The notes under the pieces: model-generated
What the model saw: only the letters and a program-made list of their open reading frames with translations
The model's database searches: none
What the model was told of the DNA's origin: nothing
Position numbers and translations under genes: made by a program
Part shown: in pieces, positions 24,511 through 32,877 of the stretch
Position numbering within the stretch: the first letter of the stretch is position 1
How the letters are laid out: each line of letters opens with the position of its first letter
Origin: Microbispora amethystogenes
GTDB lineage: Bacteria; Actinomycetota; Actinomycetes; Streptosporangiales; Streptosporangiaceae
Assembly (NCBI RefSeq): GCF_016863015.1
Contig: NZ_BOOB01000059.1
Location: forward strand, 1 to 64,000
Length of the DNA stretch: 64,000 nt
Direction: 5' to 3'

Positions 24511-24843
24511 GTGCCTCCGCGGCGGAAGGACCGCTTCGACGAGGACACCGGTGAGGAGGAGCCGCGCCGGCGGCGCCCGCTGAACGCGGCCTCGGCCGGC
24601 CGGCTCGGCCTGCGGTACATCGCCGACCTGACGTCCAAGGACACCGAGGGGATCACGCTGGTCGAACCCCTGGAGGACGGCTGGGTGGTCGACGTCGAGG
24701 TCGTCGAGGACCGCAGGATCCCGTCCTCCAGCGACATGCTGTCGACCTACGAGGTGCAGGTCGACGACGACGGCGACCTCCTGTCCTACCGCCGCACCCG
24801 GACCTACCGGCGCGGCACGGGCGCGTTCGGCGGTGGCGTATGA
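24511..24843 (+). CDS. gvpO: Gas vesicle protein GvpO
   Basis: A 110-residue GvpO family protein, needed for gas vesicle formation in haloarchaea and actinobacteria. The charged N-terminal 30 residues lead to RLGLRYIADLTSKDTEGITLVEPLEDGWVVDVEVVEDRRIP and YEVQVDDDGDLLSYRRTRTYRR, the complete family core. A GTG start is used, and the stop overlaps the next gene's ATG by four bases. Confidence 0.92.
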   Translation: MPPRRKDRFDEDTGEEEPRRRRPLNAASAGRLGLRYIADLTSKDTEGITLVEPLEDGWVVDVEVVEDRRIPSSSDMLSTYEVQVDDDGDLLSYRRTRTYRRGTGAFGGGV

Positions 24844-25346
24844 CCGATCCCCGCTCGCGTCCCGTGCTGCGGGAGTCGTACGCGCCGCCGTCCGCCATGC
24901 CCCGGGAGTCGACCAACCTGGGCGACATCCTGGAGCGCGTGCTCGACCGGGGCATCGTGATCGCGGGCGACATCCGGGTGAACCTGCTGGACATCGAGCT
25001 GCTGACGATCAAGCTGCGGCTGGTCATCGCCTCGGTCGACACCGCCCGGGAGATCGGCATCGACTGGTGGGAACGCGACCCGTGGCTCAGCGGCAAGGAC
25101 CGGGAACTGGTCGAGGAGAACCGCCGCCTCCGCGAACGCCTCACCGCGGTCGAGGAGCGCCTCCTCGCCTGGGAGGACCGGGCGGAGCTGGAACCGGGCG
25201 AGAGCCGGTACGAGCGCCCCGGCGGCCACACGGACACCACGTCCGGAACCCCCGCGACCCGCAGGGCACCCGGAACCTCCGCCGGCACGGTACGGCCCGC
25301 GCGCCCGCGCGACGCTCCGCGCGACAGGGAGCGCGACCGTGACTGA
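24840..25346 (+). CDS. gvpJ: GvpA-like minor shell protein (GvpJ type)
   Basis: A 168-residue GvpA paralogue. NLGDILERVLDRGIVIAGDIRVNLLDIELLTIKLRLVIASVDTAREIG keeps the GvpA fold but changes the exposed residues, as in GvpJ/GvpM minor wall proteins placed at vesicle tips. A helical and Arg-rich tail follows (LVEENRRLRERLTAVEERLLAWEDRAELE). Four-base overlap with gvpO and eight-base overlap with the next gene indicate coupled translation. Confidence 0.88.
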   Translation: MTDPRSRPVLRESYAPPSAMPRESTNLGDILERVLDRGIVIAGDIRVNLLDIELLTIKLRLVIASVDTAREIGIDWWERDPWLSGKDRELVEENRRLRERLTAVEERLLAWEDRAELEPGESRYERPGGHTDTTSGTPATRRAPGTSAGTVRPARPRDAPRDRERDRD

Positions 25347-26268
25347 CCACGCGCCCGCCGACGTGACCCGGCCGCCGCCGCCCGGCCCGGCGGACACACC
25401 GCGCGCCGGCGGCACGGGCGGGGCGGGGCCTGGTCAGGGCGTCTACCTGTACGCGGTGACGCCCGCCCGCGAGACGTACGCCCAGCACGACGGCGTGGCA
25501 GGCGGTGAGCTGCGGGGTGTGGGGGGCGGTGCGGTGCGGCCGGTCGCCCGGGGTGGCCTCGTGGCCCATGTCAGCGACGTGCCGCTCGACGAGTTCGGCG
25601 AGGAGCCGCTGCGGCGGCACCTGGAGGACCTCGACTGGGTGGAGGGCGTCGCCCGCGCCCATCACGCGGTCGTCGAGGCGCTGGCCGGGGCCGGGCCGAC
25701 GGCCCCCGTGCGCCTCGTGACCGTCTACACGGGTGAGGAGCAGGTGCGCGACCTGCTCGACCGGCGGCACGACGACTTCGCCGAGATCCTCGCCCACGTG
25801 GCGGGACGCCGGGAATGGGGCGTCAAGGCCTACCTGCGCCGCGAGACGGCCCAGCCCGCGACCACTCCCCCCGATCGGTCCGCGGCGTCTCCGGCTCGCA
25901 CCTCGGCCGAACCCGAGGGCGGTGGCCCCGGCGCGGCGTACCTCCGCCGGCGCAAGGAGAGCCTGCGGGGCAGGGAGGACCTGTGGCGCGCGGCCGCCGA
26001 GCGGGCCGAAGAGCTGCACGCCGCGCTGGGACGGCTCGCCGTGGCGAGCCGCCGCCACCGGCCGCAGGATCCCCGCCTGTCCGGAAGGAGCGAGTCGATG
26101 CTGCTGAACGGCGCCTATCTCGTGGACCCGGCGCACGAGGAGGAGTTCGCCGCCGTGGTCGCCGCCCACCGCGACCGGTTCCTGGACGTCGAGATCACCG
26201 GCCCGTGGGCGCCGTACTCCTTCACCATGATCGACCTCGGGACGGATCGGGACGGAGGCGTCCGGTGA
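25339..26268 (+). CDS. gvpL: Gas vesicle protein GvpL (GvpL/GvpF family)
   Basis: A 309-residue second GvpL/GvpF protein, longer than GvpF because of a low-complexity N-terminus and an insertion of Pro/Ala before residue 195. Family marks are GVYLYAVTPA, HHAVVEALAGAGPTAPVRLVTVYTGEEQVRDLLDRR, WGVKAYLR and the C-terminal VEITGPWAPYSF. It probably nucleates assembly together with GvpF. The stop overlaps the GTG of the next gvp gene. Confidence 0.9.
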   Translation: MTDHAPADVTRPPPPGPADTPRAGGTGGAGPGQGVYLYAVTPARETYAQHDGVAGGELRGVGGGAVRPVARGGLVAHVSDVPLDEFGEEPLRRHLEDLDWVEGVARAHHAVVEALAGAGPTAPVRLVTVYTGEEQVRDLLDRRHDDFAEILAHVAGRREWGVKAYLRRETAQPATTPPDRSAASPARTSAEPEGGGPGAAYLRRRKESLRGREDLWRAAAERAEELHAALGRLAVASRRHRPQDPRLSGRSESMLLNGAYLVDPAHEEEFAAVVAAHRDRFLDVEITGPWAPYSFTMIDLGTDRDGGVR

Positions 26269-26591
26269 CCCCGGACGGCCTGCCGCCGTACGCGCCGGAG
26301 CGGTCGCCTGGCAGGGTCCTCGCCGCCGAGGGCCGCCTGCCGCCCGAGCGCGTGGCGCTCGTCGACATCCTCGACCGGCTGCTCGCCGGCGGCGTGGTGA
26401 TCGCCGGTGACATCGTGTTGTCGATCGCCGACATCGACCTCGTCCGCATCTCCCTGCGGGCGCTGCTCGGCTCCGTACGCGGCACCGAGCCCTTCGATCC
26501 GCTCGGCGAGCCATACGCGGAGAGGGGGCGGGAGGCCGACCACCTCCGCGCGGAACGATGGGAGGGAGACGATGACGGCTACGGGTGGTGA
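26265..26591 (+). CDS. gvpS: GvpA-like minor protein (GvpS type)
   Basis: A 108-residue third GvpA paralogue. VALVDILDRLLAGGVVIAGDIVLSIADIDLVRISLRALLGSV shows the degenerate shell fold. It lies between gvpL and gvpK, the position of gvpS in streptomycete clusters. The GTG start at 26265 overlaps the gvpL stop (GTGA), and the 3' end overlaps gvpK by 20 bases. Confidence 0.88.
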   Translation: MTPDGLPPYAPERSPGRVLAAEGRLPPERVALVDILDRLLAGGVVIAGDIVLSIADIDLVRISLRALLGSVRGTEPFDPLGEPYAERGREADHLRAERWEGDDDGYGW

Positions 26592-26958
26592 GGCCGGGGC
26601 GGGCCCGTGGCGGATGGGCGCCGTGCCCGGGACGGCCGGCGCCGGGGAGCGGAGCGGGAACCCGCGCGCCGGGCCGGACGCCTGGCGCCTCAACACCGAT
26701 CCCGAGGCGGTGCGGCGCGACCTGAGCCGGCTCGTGCTGACGCTCGTCGAGCTGATCCGCCAGCTTGTGGAGCGGCAGTGTGTGCGGCGGATGGACCAGG
26801 GCGACCTGTCCGACGAGCAGATCGAGACGCTGGGCCTGACGCTGATGCGCCTGGAGGAGGCGATGACCGAGCTGTGCGAGCGGTTCGGACTGTCCCCCTC
26901 CGACCTCAACCTCGATCTCGGCCCCCTCGGCACGCTGCTGCCCACGGACACCCCATGA
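26572..26958 (+). CDS. gvpK: Gas vesicle protein GvpK
   Basis: A 128-residue GvpK. After a Gly/Ala-rich N-terminus the family core RLNTDPEAVRRDLSRLVLTLVELIRQLVERQCVRRMDQGDLSDEQIETLGLTLMRLEEAM is complete, ending DLNLDLGPLGTLL. GGAGGGAG stands five bases before the ATG at 26572. It is the last recognised gene of the operon. No gvpN is present, as in Streptomyces. Confidence 0.93.
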   Translation: MTATGGEAGAGPWRMGAVPGTAGAGERSGNPRAGPDAWRLNTDPEAVRRDLSRLVLTLVELIRQLVERQCVRRMDQGDLSDEQIETLGLTLMRLEEAMTELCERFGLSPSDLNLDLGPLGTLLPTDTP

Positions 26959-27025
26959 GTCCGCATACGTGTATGACCAGGTCAAGAGGGTAGGCGGACG
27001 AGACCGGGGGGCGGAAGGAGTCGTC

Positions 27026-27262
27026 ATGAGGATCGTCGGCCGGGACGAGGTCAGAGCCCTGCTGGAGTCGCCGTCGCCCGACGCGACGCTGGTGCTGGTC
27101 GGCGGACGGTGCGAGATCGTGCCCGAGGCGCAGGCCGAGGGCCTCGTGATCGTCAGCACCCGCGACCTGCGGTTTCAGACGGGGGACGGCCCCATCGACG
27201 ACCGGAGGGTCGACGAACTGGCCGACCGGCTCGACACGCTGGCCCGCGAGCTGGGGGGCTGA
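27026..27262 (+). CDS. Small unknown protein behind the gas vesicle cluster
   Basis: A 78-residue acidic protein with no family I recognise. It begins MRIVGRDEVRALLESP and shows a short strand-rich part (ATLVLVGGRCEIVPEAQAEGLVIVSTRDLRF) and a helical end (VDELADRLDTLARELGG). AAGGAG sits eight bases before the ATG at 27026. The gap of 67 bases after gvpK and the same strand allow co-transcription with the gvp operon, so an accessory role is possible. It resembles neither an antitoxin nor a regulator by motif. Confidence 0.6.
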   Translation: MRIVGRDEVRALLESPSPDATLVLVGGRCEIVPEAQAEGLVIVSTRDLRFQTGDGPIDDRRVDELADRLDTLARELGG

Positions 27263-27323
27263 CGGCCCGCCGGAGCGACCGGCACGGCCGAGGGGGCGCG
27301 TGGGGACGCGTGGGGGGAAACAC

Positions 27324-28064
27324 GTGGGGGAATGGTTTGACGCGTCCGCGTACGGGCGGACGATCGCGGACATCTACGACGACACGGCGCGGCGGCTGCC
27401 CGTCGAGCCCGTGGTCGAGACGATCTCCCGGCTGGCCGGGGGAGGTCCGGTGCTGGAGTTCGGCATCGGCACCGGCAGGCTGGCGCTCCCCCTCGCCGCC
27501 CGGGGCATCCCCGTGGCGGGCGTCGACGGCTCCCCCGAGATGGTGGAGATCCTGCGGGCCAAGCCGGGCGGCGACCGCGTCCCGGTGACCGTGGGCGATT
27601 TCTCCGAGGCGCGGGTCGAGGGCGTCTTCTCGCTCGTCCTGCTGGCCGTCAACACCGTCTTCGCGCTGCCCACCCAGGACGCGCAGGTGCGGTGCTTCCG
27701 CAACGCGGCGGCCCATCTGCGGCCCGGCGGCAGGTTCGTGGTCGAGGCGTGGGTGCCTGACCCGGCGGCGTTCCGCGACCTGACGTCGCTGCGCCTGCTG
27801 TCGGTCGCCGCGGAGGAGGTGGTCGTCGAGGCCGCCCGTCTGTGCCCGGCCGAGCAGCTCATGCACACCACGAAGCTGCGGATGACCACGGACGGCCTGC
27901 GGCTGCTGCCGGCCAACCACCGCTACGCCTGGCCGTGCGAGCTGGATCTCATGGCCCGGCTGGCCGGGATGGAGCGTGAACGACGCTGGGCCGACTGGTC
28001 GGGCACGCCGTTCACCGACGACAGCCGCGCCCACGTGTCCGTCTACCGCGTCCTGGAGGGCTGA
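27324..28064 (+). CDS. Class I SAM-dependent methyltransferase
   Basis: A 246-residue Rossmann-fold methyltransferase. Motif I is VLEFGIGTGRLALPLA, followed by the acidic tip GVDGSPEMVEIL and the post-I FSLVLLAVNTVFAL; PGGRFVVEAW marks motif III. The GTG at 27324 has GGGGGGAAACAC before it and begins the homology; the in-frame GTG at 27300 would add only a repetitive Gly-rich piece. Its TGA overlaps the ATG of the next gene, so it is coupled to the redox-glycosyltransferase fusion. The methyl acceptor is unknown and may be a product of that neighbour. Confidence 0.85.
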   Translation: MGEWFDASAYGRTIADIYDDTARRLPVEPVVETISRLAGGGPVLEFGIGTGRLALPLAARGIPVAGVDGSPEMVEILRAKPGGDRVPVTVGDFSEARVEGVFSLVLLAVNTVFALPTQDAQVRCFRNAAAHLRPGGRFVVEAWVPDPAAFRDLTSLRLLSVAAEEVVVEAARLCPAEQLMHTTKLRMTTDGLRLLPANHRYAWPCELDLMARLAGMERERRWADWSGTPFTDDSRAHVSVYRVLEG

Positions 28065-30421
28065 TGCTCCTGCCCGCGCCACGAGGCCCGATCACCGACC
28101 GGCTCCGCGGCGAGCTGACCCGCCCGCCACACCTGTTCGACCCGCCGCCCGACGAGGCGTACGGCGACGAGGAGGACCTCCACCTCGCGTTGTACGTGTG
28201 TTACGAGCTGCACTACCAGGGCTTCGACGGCGTCGACGACCGCTGGGAGTGGCACCCGTCGGTGCTGGCCCTGCGGGAACGCCTGGAGAGGTGGTTCGAG
28301 GCCGAGCTGGCCCGGCTCGTGCCCCGCCCGCCCGCGCCCGCGCCGGAGGAGGTGCCCCGGGCCCTGGCGGCCCTGGTCGCCGCCGACCAGGGCCCCTCAC
28401 TCTCCGCGTACCTGCGGACCAGGGCCGATCTCGGCCGGTTCGCGGAGTTCGTCGCCCACCGGTCCCTCTACCAGCTCAAGGAGGCCGACCCGCACACGTG
28501 GGGCATCCCGCGGCTGCTCGGCCGGTCGAAGGCGGCGCTGGTCGAGATCCAGGCCGACGAGTACGGCGGGGGCAGCCCGGAGCGCATGCACGCCGAGCTG
28601 TTCCGCGCGACCATGCGGGCGGTCGGCCTCGACGACACCTACGGCGCCTACCTGGACCGCGTTCCCGGAGCGACGCTCGCGGTCGGCAACGTCATGTCGC
28701 TGTTCGGGCTGCACCGCCGCCACCGGGGCGCGCTCCTCGGGCACCTCGCGGCGTTCGAGATGACCTCGTCGACCCCCAACCGCCGCTACAGCCATGGCCT
28801 GCGGCGGCTGGGCGGCGACGCCGGCGCGCGCCGCTACTTCGAGGAGCACGTGCAAGCCGACGCCGTGCACGAGCAGATCGCCGCGCACGACATGTGCGGC
28901 GCGTTCGCCGCCGAGCATCCCGGCCTGACCGGGGACATCCTGTACGGCGCCGCCTGCGCGCTCGCCCTCGACCGGATCTTCGCCGAGCGGCTGCTGGGCC
29001 GGTGGCGGGCCGGGCGATCCTCCCTTAGGCAGCCCCTCGGGAGCCCGCCCCAGGCGCCGCTCGGAGCGCATCCCCAGGCCCCGCTCGAAAGGCCGCCGCA
29101 GGACCCGGGAGGAAGCCCGCCGCAGGACACGGAAGGAAGCCCGCCCTCGCGGTCGCTCCCGCGACCCATCCCGCCGCGGTCACCGGCCGGCCGACTGGCG
29201 ACGTGCCCGCCCGAACCCGTATCCGAGTCCGAGACCGGTCCCGAGTCCGAGACCGGGGCCGAATGCGGGCCCGGGACCGGGACCGGGTCCGAGACCGGAG
29301 CCGAATCCGAGCCCGAGGTCGGGGCCGAGCCCGAGGTCGGGGCCGAGCCCGAGGTCGGGGCCGAGCCCGGAGCCGAATCCGAGCCCGAGGCCGAATCCGA
29401 GCCCGAGGTCGGGGCCGAATGCGAGCCGGAACCCGCGCCGCCGATCGACTACGTGCTGCCGTTGCGCTGGCAGGACGACACCGGCCTGGAGGAACTGACC
29501 GCCTATCTGCGCCGGCTGTCCCGGCACGCCCGGATCGTCGTCGTCGACGGCTCGCCGTCGCCGCTCTTCGGACGGCATGCCCGGCTGTGGCGGGAGATCG
29601 CCGAACACCTGCGGCCCGACGACGACATCCACGTGGCCAACGGCAAGGTGGCGGGAGTGCTCACCGGCATGCGCAGAGCCCGGAACGAGCACGTGATCAT
29701 CGCCGACGACGACGTGCGTTACGAGATCGCGGCGCTCGGCCGGATGAGCGCCCTGTTGAAGAACGCCGACCTGGTCCGCCCGCAGAACCACTTCCACCCG
29801 CTCCCCTGGCACGCCCGCTGGGACAGCGCCCGCACCCTGCTCAACCGCGGCCTCGGCGCCGACTATCCCGGGACCTTCGGCGTACGCCGTTCGTTCTTCG
29901 CCCGGATGGGCGGCTACGACGGCGACGTGCTGTTCGAGAACCTGGAGCTCATCCGGACCGTCCGCGCCCACGGCGGCCGGGAGGCGTGCCCGCTCGACCT
30001 GTACGTCCGGCGCCTGCCGCCCGGCACCCGGCGGTTCTGGTCGCAGCGCGTCCGGCAGGCGTACGACGACCTCGCGCAGCCCGTGCGGATGGCGGTCTTC
30101 CTGGCCGTGCTGCCCGCCGTGGGCGCGGCGTTGTGGCGACGGCGCCCGGAACTGGTGGCGGCGGGTGCGGCGGCGGTCGCCGGCCTCGCGGAGATCGGAC
30201 GCCGCCGGGCCGGAGGCCGCCGGGTCTTCCCCGCCACGGCCCCGCTGTTCGCCCCGGTGTGGGTACTCGAACGTGCCACCTGCAGCTGGGCGGCGCTCAC
30301 GGCCAGGTTCCTGTTCGGCGGTGTCCCCTACGCCGGGCGTCGCCTGCGGGTGGCCGCGCACTCGACGCGGCGGCTCCGCCACCGGGCGACCGGGCCGCCC
30401 ACTCCGCTCACGTCCCCGTGA
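28064..30421 (+). CDS. Fusion: haem-oxygenase-like iron redox domain plus family 2 glycosyltransferase
   Basis: A 785-residue fusion of two parts usually encoded apart. Residues 1-325 belong to the iron-containing redox (haem-oxygenase-like diiron) family: YVCYELHYQGF, EIQADEYGGG near residue 160, and HVQADAVHEQIAAHD near 261 supply the Glu/His metal ligands. Residues about 325-458 are low-complexity, first Pro/Gly then repeats of GAEPEV and SETG. Residues about 459-690 form a GT2 domain with the metal motif ADDDVRYE near 546 and TFGVRRSFFARMGGYD. Two weak hydrophobic stretches follow. It is coupled to the methyltransferase and lies 270 bases from a CDGSH gene. Substrate unknown. Confidence 0.85.
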   Translation: MLLPAPRGPITDRLRGELTRPPHLFDPPPDEAYGDEEDLHLALYVCYELHYQGFDGVDDRWEWHPSVLALRERLERWFEAELARLVPRPPAPAPEEVPRALAALVAADQGPSLSAYLRTRADLGRFAEFVAHRSLYQLKEADPHTWGIPRLLGRSKAALVEIQADEYGGGSPERMHAELFRATMRAVGLDDTYGAYLDRVPGATLAVGNVMSLFGLHRRHRGALLGHLAAFEMTSSTPNRRYSHGLRRLGGDAGARRYFEEHVQADAVHEQIAAHDMCGAFAAEHPGLTGDILYGAACALALDRIFAERLLGRWRAGRSSLRQPLGSPPQAPLGAHPQAPLERPPQDPGGSPPQDTEGSPPSRSLPRPIPPRSPAGRLATCPPEPVSESETGPESETGAECGPGTGTGSETGAESEPEVGAEPEVGAEPEVGAEPGAESEPEAESEPEVGAECEPEPAPPIDYVLPLRWQDDTGLEELTAYLRRLSRHARIVVVDGSPSPLFGRHARLWREIAEHLRPDDDIHVANGKVAGVLTGMRRARNEHVIIADDDVRYEIAALGRMSALLKNADLVRPQNHFHPLPWHARWDSARTLLNRGLGADYPGTFGVRRSFFARMGGYDGDVLFENLELIRTVRAHGGREACPLDLYVRRLPPGTRRFWSQRVRQAYDDLAQPVRMAVFLAVLPAVGAALWRRRPELVAAGAAAVAGLAEIGRRRAGGRRVFPATAPLFAPVWVLERATCSWAALTARFLFGGVPYAGRRLRVAAHSTRRLRHRATGPPTPLTSP
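29204..29440. repeat. Short-period repeats in the linker of the fusion gene
   Basis: Degenerate hexamer and octadecamer repeats (CCCGAGGTCGGGGCCGAG and CGAGTCCGAGAC variants) encode Glu/Pro/Ser/Gly repeats. At least three perfect 18-base copies lie near 29313-29370. Length variation in this array would change only the linker. Confidence 0.7.
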
Positions 30422-30691
30422 GAACCGGGACGCACGGCGGATCCGGCGCTCAGCCCCTATCCCGCTGAGGACGGCCGACCGGGGAGTAGCCGCGCCACAC
30501 CCAGCGTGTGCCGGCCTGTCGTGGCGCACACCTTTCGCGCGATCCGCTGGGGGCAAGCCAGCCGGTCAGGCCGGGGAAGGCTCAGTCTCGGGGATAGCAG
30601 GCGGACCGGGCACTGAGCGCGCTGGAGTCTCTGCCCCCGCCGCCCCGCCGTAGGGGTGCTCGCGCTCGGCGCGGACGACGGCGAGGACCGA

Positions 30692-30934
30692 TCAGGTGGG
30701 CGGGTCGGGCTCGCTCGTCGCGCGGAACCCGACCGCCTTGTGCGAGCCGTCGCAGAACGGCTTGGCCGAGGAACGGCCGCAGCGGCACAACGCCACCGTC
30801 GCCCTGCCCGGATCGATGCGCCGCCCGTCCTGCGTGGTGAGCGTGAACGGCCCGCGCACCAGCAGCGGACCGTCCTCGCACGGCGTCACCGTGACCGCCG
30901 CCGCCGTGACCTGCTCGTCCGCATGGCGCTCCAT
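30692..30934 (-). CDS. CDGSH iron-sulfur protein
   Basis: An 80-residue small protein with the motif ALCRCGRSSAKPFCDGSHKAVGF. It has the C-x-C-x-n-C-D-G-S-H ligand set that holds a 2Fe-2S cluster by three Cys and one His (family knowledge). It is probably a cytoplasmic electron-transfer or cluster-transfer protein. It is convergent with the redox-glycosyltransferase fusion gene. CDGSH genes often accompany haem-oxygenase-like redox genes in actinobacteria, so a shared redox task is plausible. The ATG at 30934 lacks a strong ribosome site. Confidence 0.88.
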   Translation of the reverse strand: MERHADEQVTAAAVTVTPCEDGPLLVRGPFTLTTQDGRRIDPGRATVALCRCGRSSAKPFCDGSHKAVGFRATSEPDPPT

Positions 30935-30989
30935 AGGAGCACCGTGCCCGGCAGGGCGGCGGGGTAACCCACGGGTCCTCCCGGTTCGC

Positions 30990-32861
30990 TCAGTCGGCTC
31001 GCGCGCACACCGCCGAAGGACTGAACGCCCAGCACCCGGACCGTTCGTCGACCGAACCGGCCTGGACGAACGTCTGCGCCCCGGCGAACGCCGCCCGGGG
31101 AGCGGTGAACACGCCGGGAATGCCGGAGCCGGAGGGGCTGGACACCGGGATCTTCCCGCCCGGCGGGGCGAACGCCCACTGCGGCGTCGCCGGGCTGTCC
31201 GCCTCCCCGCCCGGTACGGCCCCCAGGGAGAATCCGGACGTACGGCTCCGCCAGGGCGCCAGGCTCCAGCAGCCCGCGGCGTAGCCGTGGCCGCACCCGT
31301 CCGCGCGGGAGTGGGAGGCGAGCGGCGGCAGCGGCAGGTAGCCGGGGATCGCCAACGGCGCCGACGGCTGGCGGGCGTTGACCGCCTGCGGCGGCACCGC
31401 CCCGGACCCGCCGACCGGCAGGGGAATCGTTCCCGTCTGACCACTCGGGGGCAGCGCCTGCTCGGCCGCGGCAGCCGGCGGCGCGGTGGTGGTCACGATC
31501 GGCTTTGGCACCGGGTGCGACCCCTTGGGCGGCTTCGCGGCTTTGCCGCCGGCCTTCGGGGGGTGCGCCTTGGGCGGCTTCGCCGATTTGCCTTCGGATT
31601 TGGTGTCGGACTTGTCGTCAGACTTGGGCTTGTCGTCGGACTTGCCCTTGGGGTCCTTGTCCTTCTCGTCCTTGTCCTTCTCGTCCTTGTCCTTCGGTTT
31701 GTCGGTGTCCTTCGATTTGTCGGTGTCCTCCGGGGACGGCGCGGGCGACGCCTCCGTAGTCGGCGCGGTGCTCGGGGCCGTGCTCGTTTCGGGGGACGGG
31801 ACGGGCGCGGGGGTCACCGTGATGTCCGGAGCCGGGGTCGCCGTCACGGTGTCGTGGGGAGCCGCCGTCGCGCTCGTCTCGGTGTGCGGAGCCGGAGTCT
31901 CCTGACCGGTCGGAACGGGCGTCGCCGTCTCCGTGGGAGCGCCGCTCGCGGTGGGTGCGGGCTGCCCGGATCCGGACGGCGCGGGCGTGGGCGCTCCTGA
32001 CGACCCCGCGGGCGCGGGTGAGGACGTCGCGCCGGTCGCTTTGGGGGCCGGCCGCCGCTGGTGCGCGGTGCCGCCGCTTCCGCCCGCCGAACGGCCCGAG
32101 GTGCTGTGCCCGGAGGTGCTGTGCCCGGAGGTGCTGTGCCCGGAAGAACTGCGGCCGGAAGAGCTGTGACCGCCCGACGTGCTGTGCCCGCCGGATGCGC
32201 CGCTCCCGCCGGACCCGCCGTGCTTGGAGGCGCGAGCGGGGCGCGAGCCGTCGGCCGTACGAGCCCCGGCGGGGTCTCCACCGGACCCGCTGTCCGACGA
32301 GTGCGCGGAAGTGTCGGCGGCCTCCCGCGAGTCGCCGCCGGACCCGCCCGACGACCGGTGGGAACCACCGGAGGAATGGCGGGACGTGCCGCCCTTGCCG
32401 GAAGAGCCGGCCGAGGTGCCGACGGCGAGGCGGGGGGATCCGGAGCCGGAGTCGCTTCCGGAGTCGCCCCCGGAGGCCGCGCTACGTGCCATCCGCGCCC
32501 CTCCGTCGGCGGGCGCGGACTCACGACCGGCGCGGGGGGCGGAATCGCTGTGCGACGCCGCCGCACGCGAAGCGCCGTCCGATCCGCTCGCGGACGTCCT
32601 GTGACTCGAACCGCCGCCCGAATCGCCTGTGGAGGCTTCGCGGGCGCCGGACGCGCCGTCGTCGTGACGGGCGGCGGAGTCGTCCGTATGTCCGCCGCCT
32701 GCGAGGTCGAGAGCGACCGATCCGTCCGGCGAGGAGCCGCTGCCGGGCTCCGCCACGGCGGTCCAGGGTTGTGCGGCGACGGCGCCTGCGGTGGCGGAGA
32801 CCGCGGCCAGGAGCAGGCCGGAGACCAGTTTGGCGCGTCGAGGAGAAATTCGGGGGGGCAT
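30990..32861 (-). CDS. Large secreted Ser/Gly/Lys-Asp-rich protein of unknown function
   Basis: A 623-residue exported protein that I cannot place in a family. A signal peptide (RAKLVSGLLLAAVSATAGAVAA) leads to a Ser/Gly/His-rich region with tandem GHSTS units, then a Pro/Thr/Ala region. A strongly charged block follows (DTDKPKDKDEKDKDEKDKD, then KPP and KGK repeats). The last 100 residues are a possible small domain with Cys at CGHGYAAGCW and SGCWAFSPSAVCARAD. It looks like a wall-associated or stalk protein. ATG 32861 is used because GAGG lies nine bases before it; ATG 32870 is too close. It ends the leftward set that includes a ParA ATPase. Confidence 0.65.
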   Translation of the reverse strand: MPPRISPRRAKLVSGLLLAAVSATAGAVAAQPWTAVAEPGSGSSPDGSVALDLAGGGHTDDSAARHDDGASGAREASTGDSGGGSSHRTSASGSDGASRAAASHSDSAPRAGRESAPADGGARMARSAASGGDSGSDSGSGSPRLAVGTSAGSSGKGGTSRHSSGGSHRSSGGSGGDSREAADTSAHSSDSGSGGDPAGARTADGSRPARASKHGGSGGSGASGGHSTSGGHSSSGRSSSGHSTSGHSTSGHSTSGRSAGGSGGTAHQRRPAPKATGATSSPAPAGSSGAPTPAPSGSGQPAPTASGAPTETATPVPTGQETPAPHTETSATAAPHDTVTATPAPDITVTPAPVPSPETSTAPSTAPTTEASPAPSPEDTDKSKDTDKPKDKDEKDKDEKDKDPKGKSDDKPKSDDKSDTKSEGKSAKPPKAHPPKAGGKAAKPPKGSHPVPKPIVTTTAPPAAAAEQALPPSGQTGTIPLPVGGSGAVPPQAVNARQPSAPLAIPGYLPLPPLASHSRADGCGHGYAAGCWSLAPWRSRTSGFSLGAVPGGEADSPATPQWAFAPPGGKIPVSSPSGSGIPGVFTAPRAAFAGAQTFVQAGSVDERSGCWAFSPSAVCARAD

Positions 32862-32877
32862 GAGGCTCATCCTCGAT

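Noticed and set aside
29180-30556. 458-codon frame antisense to the redox-glycosyltransferase fusion
   Set aside because: Gly/Leu/Phe repeats come from the reverse of the Glu/Pro linker; no domain or ribosome site.
30422-30691. Possible riboswitch between the fusion gene and CDGSH gene
   Set aside because: Several stem candidates exist (GTGTGC...GCGCACAC) but no known aptamer core could be recognised, and both neighbouring genes end toward this gap.
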